The notes: generated by a model not told the origin, from the letters alone. DNA of 64,000 bases from Lactobacillus sp. ESL0684 (GCF_029392675.1 NZ_CP113941.1:1825245-1889244), one strand, 5' to 3'. Shown: positions 35,281 through 44,950, counted from the first letter of the stretch. Program-made: numbers and translations.

Positions 35281-35388
35281 ATAACAGATAAGTGGTATTT
35301 TTTTACTGGACTATATGTTATATTAATGCTAAGCTTATTGTTATATTACATAGGTTATTATTAGCATTATCTAGAAGGAAATACCACC

Positions 35389-37731
35389 ATGCTTCAACTA
35401 CAAAATTTATCTAAATCTTATCATGTCGGAGATACTATTACTCATGCTTTAGATGACGTTTCTATCTCTTTTCGTAAGCAAGAATTTGTTGCTGTTTTAG
35501 GACCAAGCGGTTCTGGAAAAACCACTTTATTAAATGTTATCGGCGGTTTAGACCGTTATGATCGCGGCGACCTAATCATCAATGGTAAATCTACCCAAGA
35601 TTTCTCTGATACCGATTGGGACGCGTACCGTAATAATTCCGTTGGTTTTGTTTTTCAAAACTATAATTTGATTTCTCATCTATCAATTATTGCCAATGTA
35701 GAACTGGGAATGAATCTTTCTGGCATCCCTGCTAAGCAGAGAAATGAACGAGCAATGGATGCACTAACTAAGGTTGGTTTAAAAGACCAAGTTAACAAAC
35801 GCCCTAGTCAACTATCTGGTGGACAAATGCAGCGAGTAGCTATCGCCCGTGCTCTAGCCAATAATCCTGATATCTTACTTTGCGACGAACCGACAGGTGC
35901 ACTTGATAGTCAAACATCTGAACAGATTATGCAATTAATCAAAGAATTGTCTAAAGAGCGCCTAGTAATTATGGTGACTCACAATCAAGAAATTGCTCAA
36001 AAATATGCCACTAGAATTGTTAATTTTAAAGATGGCAAAATTCTGAATGATTCACGTCCTTATGAACAAACAGAACAAGAAGATACCTTCAAACTCAAGC
36101 GGACTAAAATGTCTTACTGGAATGCAATCAAACTTAGTTTTACTAATATCATGAGTAAAAAGGGGCGTACTGCACTGACTGCTTTTGCTGCTAGTATTGG
36201 TATTATTTCTATTGCTGTTGTCTTAGCGATTTCCAATGGCTTCCAAAAACAGATTGACATGACCATGAGTAAATCATTGGCAAAATATCCAGTCATTATC
36301 AACGAATCAATTAGTGATGTTAATGCCGTTACTAGCCAACAAAGTTCTTCAGACAAAATGGCCAAAAATCATGGTTATATTAAGGCTGAGAAAGATAAAA
36401 TGGCCCAATCTCTGCATGTCAATAAAATCACGCCACAATATACTAAGTACATTAATAAGATGAATCCCGATGATGCTAACAACATTTCCTATCAAAGAGG
36501 TACTAATCTCAACTTACTAACCAAAAACAATCATAAAATTGAGCGAGTCATCTTTTCACCCAATGACACCCATAATGCTCAAAACAGTGATGCTGTACGT
36601 GCTCAAGCAATTAACTTTACTGGTGTTGGTACCTCAGTGTTTCCAACAACTCTTAATACCAATAAGCAAACATTTCTTAAACAAAATTACCAATTATTAT
36701 CAGGTTCCTGGCCAAAAAAGCCAACTGACTTGGTAATGGTTGCTGATAACCAAAATACAGTCAATATTAATTGTCTTAAAAACCTTGGTTATAACTTGAA
36801 AATCGGCGACAAAGTAAACTTCAAACGCTTACTAGGTAAAAAATTCAAAATTGTTAATAACGACAATTACTATGAAAAAACTCCAACTGGTCTTTTTGTA
36901 CCTAAACCAGCTGATCAAGAAATGTATCATAGCAATGGTATTACTTTACATCTCAAAGCAGTTATTCGCCCTAAAGATGAAAATTCAATGTCACTTCTAG
37001 CCGACGGTATTGCTTATAGTGACGAGTTAGCCAAACAGATCATTAAAGCTAACCAAAATTCTGAAATTGTAAAAGCACAAAAGAAGTCTAAACATAATGT
37101 CTTAAACGGCCAAACAGTTAATTCCTATGGTCGAAAGAGAGTTATTGAAAGCCTTGGTGGAGTCTCACTTCCCACTGGATTTATGATTTATCCTAATGAC
37201 TTTAAGGCCAAAGATCGCGTTTTAGACTATCTGAATAATTGGAATGCAGGTAAGCCTAAAGAGGAGCGAATTATTTACTCCGATATGTCTAGCGCTGTTA
37301 CTTCAATGACAGGAGGTATTATTAATGGTATTACCTACGTCTTAATCGCTTTTGCCGCTATTGCCTTAATTACTTCAATGATTATGATTGGAATTCTAAC
37401 CTATACTTCAGTTCTAGAACGTACTAAAGAAATTGGGGTCTTAAAAGCATTGGGTGCTCGCAAAAAAGATATTACACGAGTCTTTGATGCCGAAACTTTT
37501 ATTCTAGGAATCTTTTCCGGCATATTAGGAGTTACAATTGCTTATCTGCTAAGTTTTCCAATCAACAGTGTATTTGTAAAAGTCACTGGCTTAGCAAATG
37601 TTGCCCAGCCTAATCCATTACACATTCTTATTTTGATTATTGTTTCAACTATCTTAACCCTAATTGGTGGCCACATTCCAGCACGTATCGCTGCTAAAAA
37701 AGATGCCGCTATTGCCTTAAGAAGTGAGTAA
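35389..37731 (+). CDS. ABC transporter, ATPase-permease fusion (FtsX/MacB-like), copy 1
   Basis: 780 aa. Residues 1-220 are an ABC ATPase: [44 protein letters not shown]. One membrane helix follows near 265-285 ([16 protein letters not shown]), then a large outside domain of about 370 residues, then three helices in an FtsX domain ending in [20 protein letters not shown]. This is the type VII (mechanotransmission) fold, used for antimicrobial-peptide export or resistance and lipid or peptide handling. No two-component system or membrane-fusion partner is adjacent. The paralogue follows 170 bp downstream. Confidence 0.9.
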   Translation: MLQLQNLSKSYHVGDTITHALDDVSISFRKQEFVAVLGPSGSGKTTLLNVIGGLDRYDRGDLIINGKSTQDFSDTDWDAYRNNSVGFVFQNYNLISHLSIIANVELGMNLSGIPAKQRNERAMDALTKVGLKDQVNKRPSQLSGGQMQRVAIARALANNPDILLCDEPTGALDSQTSEQIMQLIKELSKERLVIMVTHNQEIAQKYATRIVNFKDGKILNDSRPYEQTEQEDTFKLKRTKMSYWNAIKLSFTNIMSKKGRTALTAFAASIGIISIAVVLAISNGFQKQIDMTMSKSLAKYPVIINESISDVNAVTSQQSSSDKMAKNHGYIKAEKDKMAQSLHVNKITPQYTKYINKMNPDDANNISYQRGTNLNLLTKNNHKIERVIFSPNDTHNAQNSDAVRAQAINFTGVGTSVFPTTLNTNKQTFLKQNYQLLSGSWPKKPTDLVMVADNQNTVNINCLKNLGYNLKIGDKVNFKRLLGKKFKIVNNDNYYEKTPTGLFVPKPADQEMYHSNGITLHLKAVIRPKDENSMSLLADGIAYSDELAKQIIKANQNSEIVKAQKKSKHNVLNGQTVNSYGRKRVIESLGGVSLPTGFMIYPNDFKAKDRVLDYLNNWNAGKPKEERIIYSDMSSAVTSMTGGIINGITYVLIAFAAIALITSMIMIGILTYTSVLERTKEIGVLKALGARKKDITRVFDAETFILGIFSGILGVTIAYLLSFPINSVFVKVTGLANVAQPNPLHILILIIVSTILTLIGGHIPARIAAKKDAAIALRSE

Positions 37732-37748
37732 ATTTACTATTATTCATT

Positions 37749-37778
37749 AAAAGCCAACTATTTTTGTAGTTGGTTTTT
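37749..37778 (+). terminator. terminator of ABC fusion copy 1
   Basis: AAAGCCAACTA pairs with TAGTTGGTTTT, loop TTTTTG, then T/A run. Confidence 0.82.
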
Positions 37779-37901
37779 AATTTGGATATTTTTTAGCTTC
37801 AAACTTAAACTGATCTTAACAATTATCACTAGCTTCACTGTTTTATCCATGTTAGACTTGTTTCTATCAATGTATATATAAAGAAAAGAGCGATAAACAA
37901 T

Positions 37902-40241
37902 ATGTTACAACTAAAAGACTTACGAAAGTCCTATCACGTTGGTGATACTATCACCCATGCACTTGACGATGTTTCCATTTCATTTCGTGACCAGGAATTC
38001 GTAGCTATCTTAGGGCCAAGTGGCTCCGGTAAAACTACTATGCTAAACGTCATTGGCGGACTCGACCAATACGATAGTGGTGACCTGATTATTAATGGTA
38101 AATCTACCAAGAATTTCAAAGAAACCGATTGGGATGCATACCGCAACAATTCTGTCGGCTTCGTTTTCCAAAATTACAATCTAATTTCTCACCTTTCAAT
38201 TATCGATAACGTTGAATTAGGGATGAATTTATCTGGTGTTCCAACTAAAGAACGCCATGAACGTGCACAGGCTGCTTTAGAACAAGTTGGCTTGAAAGAA
38301 CAAGTTAATAAGCGCCCTAACCAATTATCCGGTGGACAAATGCAACGGGTAGCTATTGCTCGGGCATTAGCTAATGACCCAGATATCTTACTTTGTGACG
38401 AACCAACTGGTGCTTTAGATACCGAAACATCTGAACAAATCATGAAATTAATTAAACGCTTGTCAAAAGATCGTTTAGTTATCATGGTAACTCACAACCC
38501 GGAGCTTGCTAACGAATATGCCACTAGAACTGTTAACTTCCAAGATGGTAAGATTCTGAATGATTCTGATCCTTATAATCCAAAAGAAGAAAAAGACACG
38601 TTCAAGTTAAAGCGCACTAAGATGTCATATTGGAACGCAATTAAACTTAGTTTTACCAACATTTTAACTAAAAAAGGTCGAACGATCTTAACCGCCTTTG
38701 CCTCAAGCATCGGAATTATTTCAATTGCGATTGTTCTAGCTATCTCTAACGGTTTTCAAAAGCAAATTGACAATACTATGAGTAAGGCATTAGCTAAATA
38801 TCCAGTTTCAATTAATCAAACTGCGATTGATGGTACAGCTTTGACTAAGATTAAGGACACAGACAAAACTGCTAAAAATAAAGGCTATTTAACTGCTGAA
38901 AAAGACCTCAATCAAGAAACATCACGACAAAATAAGATTACCCCTGAATACGTGAAATACGTTAAAAAGATTAATCCTGATTATGCCAACAATGTTTCTT
39001 TTCAGCGAGCTGTTAAATTGAACTTATTGGGCAAAGTCGACGGTAAAACCAAAGCTGTTACTTTCTCGCAAAATGCTCAAGATAGTGAACAATCGATTGC
39101 CAATATTCGTTCCCAAGCAATTAGTGCACTTGGCGCTGGTTCATCAGTCTTTCCAACTGAACTAAACAATAGAAAAGGTTCAGTTCTAAAGGAAAATTAC
39201 CAATTACTATCTGGTTCTTGGCCGAAGAAAGCAACTGATATCGTACTGGTCGCCGATCGCCGCAACACCGTTAATATTAATTCTTTAAAGAACCTTGGCT
39301 TCAAAGTCAAAGCTAATGAAAAAGTTAAGTTCAACAAGTTAATCGGACAAGAATTTAGAGTCGCTGATAATAACGATTTCTACGAACAATTACCGACTGG
39401 AATGTTTGTTCCTAAAAAAATCAATTCTACAATGTACAATAAGGCGAAAACTAAATTACATTTAGTAGCAGTTATTCGGCCAAAGAACAAGGATTCACTG
39501 TCTCCTTTATCTTCGGGAATTGCTTATAGTGACAAATTAACCAAAAAAATAATTAAAACTAATAAAAAGTCAGATATTGTTAAAGCCCAAAAGAAGACAA
39601 ACTCGAATGTTTTAACTGGCCAAAAGATGAAATCTTCTGAAAAGAAGCAAGTTATGCAAACTATTGGTGGTTCTAGTACACCAACTGGCATTATGATTTA
39701 TCCAACTGACTTTGATGCTAAAGACAAAGTCTTGAAGTACCTCGACAAATGGAACAAAGGCAAAGCTAAAGATGACAAAGTTGTTTATACCGACATGTCA
39801 AGTGCCGTTACAACAATGACTGGTGGCCTGCTTAACGGTATCACTTATGTATTAGTAGCCTTTGCAGCAATTTCATTAATTACTTCCATGATTATGATTG
39901 GTATTCTAACTTACACTTCTGTTCTTGAACGTACTAAGGAGATCGGTGTCCTTAAGGCGCTTGGAGCTCGTAAAAAAGATATTACTCGTGTCTTTGACGC
40001 TGAAACCTTTATCTTAGGAATTTTCTCTGGGGCACTTGGAGTTGGTGTAGCCTACCTATTGACCTTCCCAATCAATAGTGTACTTTATAACATCAGTAGC
40101 TTATCCAATGTTGCTCAACTCAATCCAACTCATGCTCTAGTTTTAATCATTATTTCAACGATTTTAACTCTGCTAGGTGGACATATTCCGGCAAGATTAG
40201 CTGCTAAGAAAGATGCAGCAATTGCATTAAGAAGTGAATAA
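37902..40241 (+). CDS. ABC transporter, ATPase-permease fusion (FtsX/MacB-like), copy 2
   Basis: 779 aa, same architecture as copy 1 and collinear throughout. The ATPase domain and the last 130 residues are nearly identical; the outside domain (about 290-650) has diverged most and is lysine-rich here. This points to a tandem duplication with change of external ligand or partner. It has its own promoter region and terminator, so the two are separately transcribed. RBS is weak (AAAGAG). Confidence 0.9.
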   Translation: MLQLKDLRKSYHVGDTITHALDDVSISFRDQEFVAILGPSGSGKTTMLNVIGGLDQYDSGDLIINGKSTKNFKETDWDAYRNNSVGFVFQNYNLISHLSIIDNVELGMNLSGVPTKERHERAQAALEQVGLKEQVNKRPNQLSGGQMQRVAIARALANDPDILLCDEPTGALDTETSEQIMKLIKRLSKDRLVIMVTHNPELANEYATRTVNFQDGKILNDSDPYNPKEEKDTFKLKRTKMSYWNAIKLSFTNILTKKGRTILTAFASSIGIISIAIVLAISNGFQKQIDNTMSKALAKYPVSINQTAIDGTALTKIKDTDKTAKNKGYLTAEKDLNQETSRQNKITPEYVKYVKKINPDYANNVSFQRAVKLNLLGKVDGKTKAVTFSQNAQDSEQSIANIRSQAISALGAGSSVFPTELNNRKGSVLKENYQLLSGSWPKKATDIVLVADRRNTVNINSLKNLGFKVKANEKVKFNKLIGQEFRVADNNDFYEQLPTGMFVPKKINSTMYNKAKTKLHLVAVIRPKNKDSLSPLSSGIAYSDKLTKKIIKTNKKSDIVKAQKKTNSNVLTGQKMKSSEKKQVMQTIGGSSTPTGIMIYPTDFDAKDKVLKYLDKWNKGKAKDDKVVYTDMSSAVTTMTGGLLNGITYVLVAFAAISLITSMIMIGILTYTSVLERTKEIGVLKALGARKKDITRVFDAETFILGIFSGALGVGVAYLLTFPINSVLYNISSLSNVAQLNPTHALVLIIISTILTLLGGHIPARLAAKKDAAIALRSE

Positions 40242-40248
40242 GATAATT

Positions 40249-40299
40249 TTAAAAAGCACAATTAATGTTCCACATGAAACAGCATTGATTGCGCTTTTT
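40249..40299 (+). terminator. terminator of ABC fusion copy 2
   Basis: AAAAAGC pairs with GCTTTTT, extended by AATTAATG with CATTGATT; the loop contains the parS-like 40266-40281. Confidence 0.8.
40266..40281. other. parS-like site
   Basis: TGTTCCACATGAAACA differs at one position from the parS form TGTTCCACGTGAAACA. Intergenic, in the loop of a terminator. Confidence 0.72.
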
Positions 40300-40351
40300 T
40301 ATTTTACCAAATTGTGCTATGCTGCATTAAATTAAGAAAGGACATATTATT

Positions 40352-40624
40352 ATGAATGAGCAAGAGCAAGACATTATTAGTCGCTACTTAGATAACGATG
40401 GTTTCGTCAAAACATGGCCAGGTAAAGCCAAAAAGCGGGAATTAATCTTAAAATACTTAGCTAGCAAATTTACACCTGGTCAAAAATATTCAGAACCTGA
40501 GGTCAATTTGTTACTACGGCAGTACATTGATGATTATGTTACCAGACGCCGTGATTTAGTTGAAAGCAATCTATTGCAAAGAACTGATGACGGTCGCGTT
40601 TATTGGATTAATTCCAAAAATTAA
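40352..40624 (+). CDS. DUF2087-domain protein
   Basis: 90 aa, a stand-alone DUF2087 domain: LDNDGFVKTWPGKAKKREL, then YLASKFTPGQKYSEPEVN, IDDYVTRRRDLVE and the ending DGRVYWI. This winged-helix-like domain usually sits at the C-terminus of ArsR/HTH regulators; alone it may bind DNA or a partner. RBS AGAAAGGA. Single gene. Confidence 0.87.
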   Translation: MNEQEQDIISRYLDNDGFVKTWPGKAKKRELILKYLASKFTPGQKYSEPEVNLLLRQYIDDYVTRRRDLVESNLLQRTDDGRVYWINSKN

Positions 40625-40650
40625 ACTTCTTTTTCTACTACAATTGCTAG

Positions 40651-40680
40651 TTGACAAATTGGCATATACCAATTTATAAT
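40651..40680 (+). promoter_or_regulatory. nagB promoter with NagR-type operator as spacer
   Basis: TTGACA (40651-40656), 18-bp spacer, TATAAT (40675-40680). The spacer AATTGGCATATACCAATT is an inverted repeat (AATTGG/CCAATT), close to the GntR-family NagR site ATTGGTATAGACCAAT. Repression until GlcNAc metabolites appear is expected. Confidence 0.75.
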
Positions 40681-40709
40681 AAAACTAACAATTACAAGGA
40701 GGAGAATTT

Positions 40710-41423
40710 ATGAAAATTATCACTACTAAGGACGCAGCTGCTGGCGGTGTTCAAGCATTTAAAGTTTTTGAAGCAGGTATTAACAACGGTGCCAAAGTAT
40801 TAGGATTAGCTACTGGCTCTACGCCATTATCACTCTATCAAGAATTGGTTAACAGTGATTTAGATACCAGTAACTTAACCAGTGTTAATTTGGATGAGTA
40901 TGTTGGTCTAACACCTGATAATGATCAAAGTTACCACTACTTCATGCAGAAACACTTATTTGACCAAAAACCGTTCAAAAAAACTTATGTCCCTGATGGT
41001 ATTAAGGCCGCTAGCGACCCAGAAGGTGCCTCAGCTGATTACGATCAGATTATTAAAGAAAACCCGATTGATATTCAACTTTTAGGTATCGGACAAAACG
41101 GACATATCGCTTTCAACGAACCTGGGACTGCTTTTGATTCTGTCACTCATGAAGTTAAGTTAACTGATAACACGATTCAAGCCAATTCCCGTTTCTTCAA
41201 CGATATTACCGAAGTACCTACTTCTGCAATCTGCATGGGTATCGCCAACATTATGTCAGCTAAGAAGATCGTATTGATGGCCTTTGGCGCAAACAAAGCT
41301 GATGCTGTTAAGCAAATGATTGAAGGGCCAGTTACTGAAGAAGTACCGGCTTCAATTTTACAAAAACATAATGACGTAACAGTCATTGTTGATGAAGCAG
41401 CAGCCAGCAAATTAAATAATTAA
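40710..41423 (+). CDS. nagB: glucosamine-6-phosphate deaminase
   Basis: Turns glucosamine-6-phosphate into fructose-6-phosphate and ammonia, linking amino sugar use to glycolysis. 237 aa, the short Gram-positive form. [17 protein letters not shown] (phosphosugar loop), VNLDEYVGL (catalytic Asp), and [16 protein letters not shown] (catalytic His region) are intact. RBS AAGGAGGAG. It has its own promoter with a NagR-like operator and its own terminator. Confidence 0.96.
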   Translation: MKIITTKDAAAGGVQAFKVFEAGINNGAKVLGLATGSTPLSLYQELVNSDLDTSNLTSVNLDEYVGLTPDNDQSYHYFMQKHLFDQKPFKKTYVPDGIKAASDPEGASADYDQIIKENPIDIQLLGIGQNGHIAFNEPGTAFDSVTHEVKLTDNTIQANSRFFNDITEVPTSAICMGIANIMSAKKIVLMAFGANKADAVKQMIEGPVTEEVPASILQKHNDVTVIVDEAAASKLNN

Positions 41424-41426
41424 TTA

Positions 41427-41452
41427 AAAGATGCAGTAATGCATCTTTTTTT
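41427..41452 (+). terminator. nagB terminator
   Basis: AAAGATGCA pairs with TGCATCTTT around GTAA, then T-run. Confidence 0.9.
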
Positions 41453-41559
41453 GTTATAAAGTGTATCAACTAAAAAGCATATACTTATTAGCGCATATTA
41501 TTAGACTGTTAAAATAGTCCGTATTAGAATCAAGATAAAGGTTGAAAGGATGTGATAAA

Positions 41560-42114
41560 TTGAAACGAAGTAAAAAATGGTTATTGATTGTAGGTTCAAT
41601 TCTACTATTGCCACCTCCAATCTATCTTTTGTGGGCAACAAGTCCAGTTTGGCAAAAGTACTTGCAGCTTAGCCTGCCCCACTTGGGAAAACTTGATCCA
41701 ATATTTGCTTGGTATCTAATCGGTATTAGCGCACTTGTGCTAGTGATTTTAATTATTGGCATAATTGTTCTACTATTTTGGCCAACTCAGAGAAACTTTA
41801 ATTTGATCCATAAGCGATCCGGTCAAGTTAAAGTTACAAGTAAGGCAATCAACGGCTACGTTTTGAATTCTTTAGCAGATGTTCCTTATCTAAGCAACGC
41901 TAAAGTCGAATCACGATTGACCAAACGTCACGTTAAGATTAAAGTCAACGGTGATTTAGGTGCAGGTGAAGATATTGCTAATCTACTCAACAATTATCTT
42001 GAGCAGCTAAAAGGTGACCTAAAGCAACTATTAGGTATTGAGCAAAAGCCAAAAATTAAGATTAATTTTACCAATTATCACAATTCAGAAAAGCCTGAAA
42101 AGCGCGTTCAGTAA
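41560..42114 (+). CDS. amaP: alkaline shock response membrane anchor protein AmaP
   Basis: 184 aa from TTG 41560, chosen because AAGGATG ends 7 nt upstream and the protein then begins MKRSKKWLLIVGS; an earlier TTG would include the ribosome site. Two membrane helices (LLIVGSILLLPPPIYLLW and LIGISALVLVILIIGIIVLL) lead into a cytoplasmic DUF322-like domain. AmaP anchors Asp23 at the membrane in staphylococci. First gene of a three-gene operon with DUF2273 and Asp23 proteins. Confidence 0.87.
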   Translation: MKRSKKWLLIVGSILLLPPPIYLLWATSPVWQKYLQLSLPHLGKLDPIFAWYLIGISALVLVILIIGIIVLLFWPTQRNFNLIHKRSGQVKVTSKAINGYVLNSLADVPYLSNAKVESRLTKRHVKIKVNGDLGAGEDIANLLNNYLEQLKGDLKQLLGIEQKPKIKINFTNYHNSEKPEKRVQ

Positions 42115-42124
42115 GGAGGTAGAG

Positions 42125-42304
42125 ATGAAAGAAATTTTGCAAAAATACCTCCCAGAAATAAGCGGTGCAGTTATCGGGATATTATTAGCACTTTGCTTTT
42201 TAGGACTGGGATTCTTCAAAACTATTTTTGTAATTGTCATGCTAGTATGTGGCGGTCTCATTGGTCATTACTGGCCAATTCTAAAAAAGTTACAAAATAA
42301 ATAA
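42125..42304 (+). CDS. DUF2273 small membrane protein
   Basis: 59 aa: amphipathic N-terminus MKEILQKYLPEISGAVIG, then two hydrophobic stretches and HYWPILKKLQNK. TAAGGAGG lies 6 nt before the ATG. This family is always found between amaP and Asp23/Gls24 genes and is part of the same membrane complex. Confidence 0.88.
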   Translation: MKEILQKYLPEISGAVIGILLALCFLGLGFFKTIFVIVMLVCGGLIGHYWPILKKLQNK

Positions 42305-42328
42305 CTATTCGAAAGGAGTTTTTTTACA

Positions 42329-42838
42329 ATGGCACAAACAAATTCAAAGCAAACAGTTAAAGGCGATCTAAAATATGATTCTAAAGTGGTCCAAAAAATA
42401 GTTGGTATTGCCCTTTCAGATATCAAAGGCTTACTAACTGTCGATGGTGGCTTCTTCTCCAATTTAACTGATAAAATCGTCAACAATGATGATGTTACCT
42501 CTGGTGTAAACGTCGAAGTTGGTAAAACGCAAGTAGCAGTTGACATTGATATTGTCGCTGAATACGGTGTACAAATCACTAAGTTGTATGATGAAATTAA
42601 AGAAAAAATCTACAATAAAATTAAAGACATGACTGGCCTTGAAACAGTTGAAGTTAACGTAACTGTCGTTGACATCAAGACTAAAAAACAACATGAAAAA
42701 GATTCAGTTAGTCTGCAGGATCGTCTTTCAGGAGCAACTAAGACTGCCGAAGACAAGATTGATGATCAAAAAGAAAAACTTGATCAGAAGCAAAAAGAAA
42801 ATAAAGAACAAAAAGCTGAACAACAAAGAGTTAAATAA
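42329..42838 (+). CDS. Asp23/Gls24 family envelope stress protein
   Basis: 169 aa. Residues about 10-115 are the Asp23 domain (LKYDSKVVQKIVGIALSDIKG, VEVGKTQVAVDIDIVAEYG, VNVTVVDIKTKK). A 50-residue tail of K, E, Q and D follows, likely a coiled coil (KIDDQKEKLDQKQKENKEQK), which plain Asp23 proteins lack. It forms a membrane-associated network with AmaP in related bacteria and responds to cell-envelope or alkaline stress. Confidence 0.92.
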   Translation: MAQTNSKQTVKGDLKYDSKVVQKIVGIALSDIKGLLTVDGGFFSNLTDKIVNNDDVTSGVNVEVGKTQVAVDIDIVAEYGVQITKLYDEIKEKIYNKIKDMTGLETVEVNVTVVDIKTKKQHEKDSVSLQDRLSGATKTAEDKIDDQKEKLDQKQKENKEQKAEQQRVK

Positions 42839-42857
42839 TTTGCTTATTAAATTACCA

Positions 42858-42892
42858 AAAAGATGTGGTGCCAACGTACCACATCTTTTTTA
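42858..42892 (+). terminator. terminator of amaP-Asp23 operon
   Basis: AAAAAGATGTGGT pairs with ACCACATCTTTTT, loop GCCAACGT. Confidence 0.92.
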
Positions 42893-42906
42893 TTTCCTGG
42901 GAAATA
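42891..42906. promoter_or_regulatory. palindrome shared with the site at 51597
   Basis: TATTTCCTGGGAAATA, palindromic except for the centre, about 90 bp before the XRE gene. The same 16-mer with one change lies upstream of the second NCS2 gene. It could be a binding site of an unknown regulator. Confidence 0.4.
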
Positions 42907-42996
42907 CTTCCTTTAACTAGCAATAATGCAAGGAATCTCTGCTTGTTTTAATTTCCAAACTATTCATAATTAATAGTAATTCGGGAGGAACAAACA

Positions 42997-43272
42997 ATGA
43001 AATTTGGTGAGCACTTAAAACAAGCGCGAATTGCTAAGAACTTAACTCAAACAGAAGTCGCAAAGTATTTCTTTGTGAGCAGACAAACAATTTCTAGCTG
43101 GGAAAATGAAAAGACCTATCCCGACATAGAGAGTCTTATCAAGTTAAGTAATTACTATCAAATCTCACTTGATACATTATTAAAGGAGGATACAGGAATG
43201 CGTGAATATTTAGAGAAAAAAGATGTTGCAAAAGAATTGAAGGTAATCTCAAAAGATTTAAACTGGGTATAG
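42997..43272 (+). CDS. XRE-family regulator (N-terminal part of a possible frameshifted HTH-membrane protein)
   Basis: 91 aa. Residues 1-65 are a clear HTH: FGEHLKQARIAKNLTQTEVA, FFVSRQTISSWENEKTYPDI, LIKLSNYYQISLDTLL. The frame then ends at TAG just after KDLNWV. The -1 frame continues without a stop into four membrane helices (43263-43619), the usual second half of this regulator type. T TTA AAC at 43257-43263 lies in the right phase for a -1 shift. Either a soluble short regulator plus a fusion is made, or the gene has decayed. RBS GGGAGGA. Confidence 0.8.
   Translation: MKFGEHLKQARIAKNLTQTEVAKYFFVSRQTISSWENEKTYPDIESLIKLSNYYQISLDTLLKEDTGMREYLEKKDVAKELKVISKDLNWV
43257..43263 (+). other. 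candidate -1 slippery heptamer
   Basis: T TTA AAC in the zero frame of the XRE gene (GAT TTA AAC), 7 nt before the stop codon. A GAAGGT stretch about 13 nt upstream could act as an internal SD stimulator. A slip gives a product of about 207 aa. Confidence 0.4.
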
Positions 43273-43619
43273 CCATAATTTTGGTGATTCTTTTTGCTAA
43301 TACATTTGATATTATTAATTTACATGGTCTCTCACTACCATTATTAATAATTGAATATCTCATTGCAGCAATAAACGGCCACATTAGAAAATTTAATCGT
43401 GAAAAATCTTTAGGAATAAAATATAAGGCACGTGAGTTTGCAAATAAACATAAATGGATCCCTTATCTTATTTTTATAATCCCTATGCTAATTCTAGTAA
43501 TAGTTGAACTGGCAAAAGAACCTAAAACGGAATATCTTGATTCGATAATTGCATATGTAGTAGTCATCTCAATTTTTGTTTGGCTTTTTCATTTAATCAT
43601 TAAACACCTTAATCGCTAA
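43263..43619 (+). pseudogene. C-terminal membrane part in the -1 frame of the XRE gene
   Basis: 118 codons reading LGIAIILVILFANTFDI, then helices near LPLLIIEYLIAAING, WIPYLIFIIPMLILVIVEL and SIIAYVVVISIFVWLFHLI, ending KHLNR. It has no ribosome site or good start of its own (the first candidates, TTG 43281 and GTG 43284, lack an SD). It is best explained as the detached second half of the HTH-membrane protein, expressed only by frameshifting or not at all. Confidence 0.6.
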
Positions 43620-43643
43620 AATTTCAGTACACCAACAAATAGT

Positions 43644-43659
43644 TGTTCCACGTAAAACA
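43644..43659. other. parS-like site
   Basis: TGTTCCACGTAAAACA differs from TGTTCCACGTGAAACA at one position; intergenic between convergent genes. Confidence 0.75.
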
Positions 43660-43664
43660 TTAAC

Positions 43665-44198
43665 TTATTCGATTAACTTTCTAACTTGGGCTACTTCTTG
43701 AGCAATTGAAGTCGTACCATCTAAAATTAAATCAGCACTTTGAGCTACATAGCTCTGATTGTCAACAAAATATGGTCTTGCTTGGGATAAATATGTCTTT
43801 GCCCAGTTAATTATTTCTTGAGCATTGCTTGACTGCTCATCTCGAATCAATTGACGTGCAAAAGTAATATCAAGTGGTGTATTCAAATAAACTACCCAAT
43901 CAATGTATGGCCTTAATTCTTGATGATAATATCCAAAAGGAAAGTCAAGTAAAATTAGTGGAATTTGGTGATAGCTCTGCTTAAAATCAAGCATTAACTC
44001 ACTAATATCATATTGATTAATTGCTTTTTTTAGTGGTATCTTAATGTTTGGAGTAGTACTTAATTGAACAATGTCATAGTCATCAAAAGATAGCACCGTA
44101 CTCTCTAAACATATTTGTTTTAAAGCGGTAATCAAACTAGTCTTTCCACTTGCTGTGATACCACTAACTACCAATACTTTGGTTTCCAATTCAAGCAC
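43665..44198 (-). CDS. P-loop nucleoside/uridine kinase-like protein
   Basis: 177 aa. Walker A is GITASGKTS near residue 13-21; VLSFDDYDIV resembles the uridine-kinase DDYY/DDFY loop, LILLDFPFGY is the Walker B region and ARQLIRDE a possible lid. Substrate unknown. Start uncertain: GTG 44198 is very close to AAGGG, and TTG 44189 is the alternative. Confidence 0.72.
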   Translation of the reverse strand: MLELETKVLVVSGITASGKTSLITALKQICLESTVLSFDDYDIVQLSTTPNIKIPLKKAINQYDISELMLDFKQSYHQIPLILLDFPFGYYHQELRPYIDWVVYLNTPLDITFARQLIRDEQSSNAQEIINWAKTYLSQARPYFVDNQSYVAQSADLILDGTTSIAQEVAQVRKLIE

Positions 44199-44248
44199 TT
44201 CCCTTCATCTAGATTCTACCATATCGTTATAAAAGTTTTACTTTTATA

Positions 44249-44278
44249 TTGTCAATGCCAAACCTTATAAGTTATAAT
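44249..44278 (+). promoter_or_regulatory. promoter of the secreted-protein gene
   Basis: TTGTCA (44249-44254), 18-bp spacer, TATAAT (44273-44278). Confidence 0.7.
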
Positions 44279-44323
44279 TAAAGCATAAAATAGCTACTGT
44301 TTATAATGTAGAAAGGGAATATT

Positions 44324-44944
44324 ATGAAAAAAACGGTTAAACTTTTAGGCTTAGTTGTTGCTGCACTGGGGCTAACTAGTAGTGTGTTTACAGCTGATGT
44401 TAGTGCAAAGAAAGCTAAGACTAGCCAAGTTTCAAAGAAAAAGCAGGATAAAAAATATGGTATCAGCAAGTCCTTCAAATTTAGTAAAGATTTACAAGGT
44501 AAATGGTATAGCAATAACAATTTAACTCCTGAGCCATTGAATATCCACAAGTCTTCATTAGTCCTACCTGCTACTGGTAAAACAGCCAAAGTAGCAGTGA
44601 TTGGTAAAGTTAAAGGCACCAAAAAGTACCCATGGCAAATGAGTAAAAGTTGGAAGAATAAACATGCTAAGACCTTTAAGAACGTCAAGCGTGGTACTAC
44701 CAAAACAATTAGCGGCGTTAAATGGACTATCTTGAGCTCACCAACCGAAAAGTCAACTGCTGACGGTGACGCTTATGCTGTTCACAACGAAAAAGTTGAT
44801 GATCAAACCATCAAAGTGGTTTTCGAAGCTGATCCAACAACAGGCAAGGTTTATAATCAATACTTCACCACTAAAGACTTAGCTGATAAGTATCAATCGA
44901 CTAAATTTGCTGATATGACATACACAGAAGTTAACTGGCGGTAA
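44324..44944 (+). CDS. secreted hypothetical protein
   Basis: 206 aa. Signal peptide MKKTVKLLGLVVAALGLTSS with a likely signal peptidase I site after ADVSA (about residue 28). The mature part is very lysine-rich (basic, many KK pairs) with a folded-looking centre GKWYSNNNLTPEPLNI and VKWTILSSP. No anchor or LPXTG is present, so it is probably released or held by charge on the wall. RBS GAAAGGGAA. Lactobacillar type, no function known. Confidence 0.82.
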   Translation: MKKTVKLLGLVVAALGLTSSVFTADVSAKKAKTSQVSKKKQDKKYGISKSFKFSKDLQGKWYSNNNLTPEPLNIHKSSLVLPATGKTAKVAVIGKVKGTKKYPWQMSKSWKNKHAKTFKNVKRGTTKTISGVKWTILSSPTEKSTADGDAYAVHNEKVDDQTIKVVFEADPTTGKVYNQYFTTKDLADKYQSTKFADMTYTEVNWR

Positions 44945-44950
44945 CTCATT

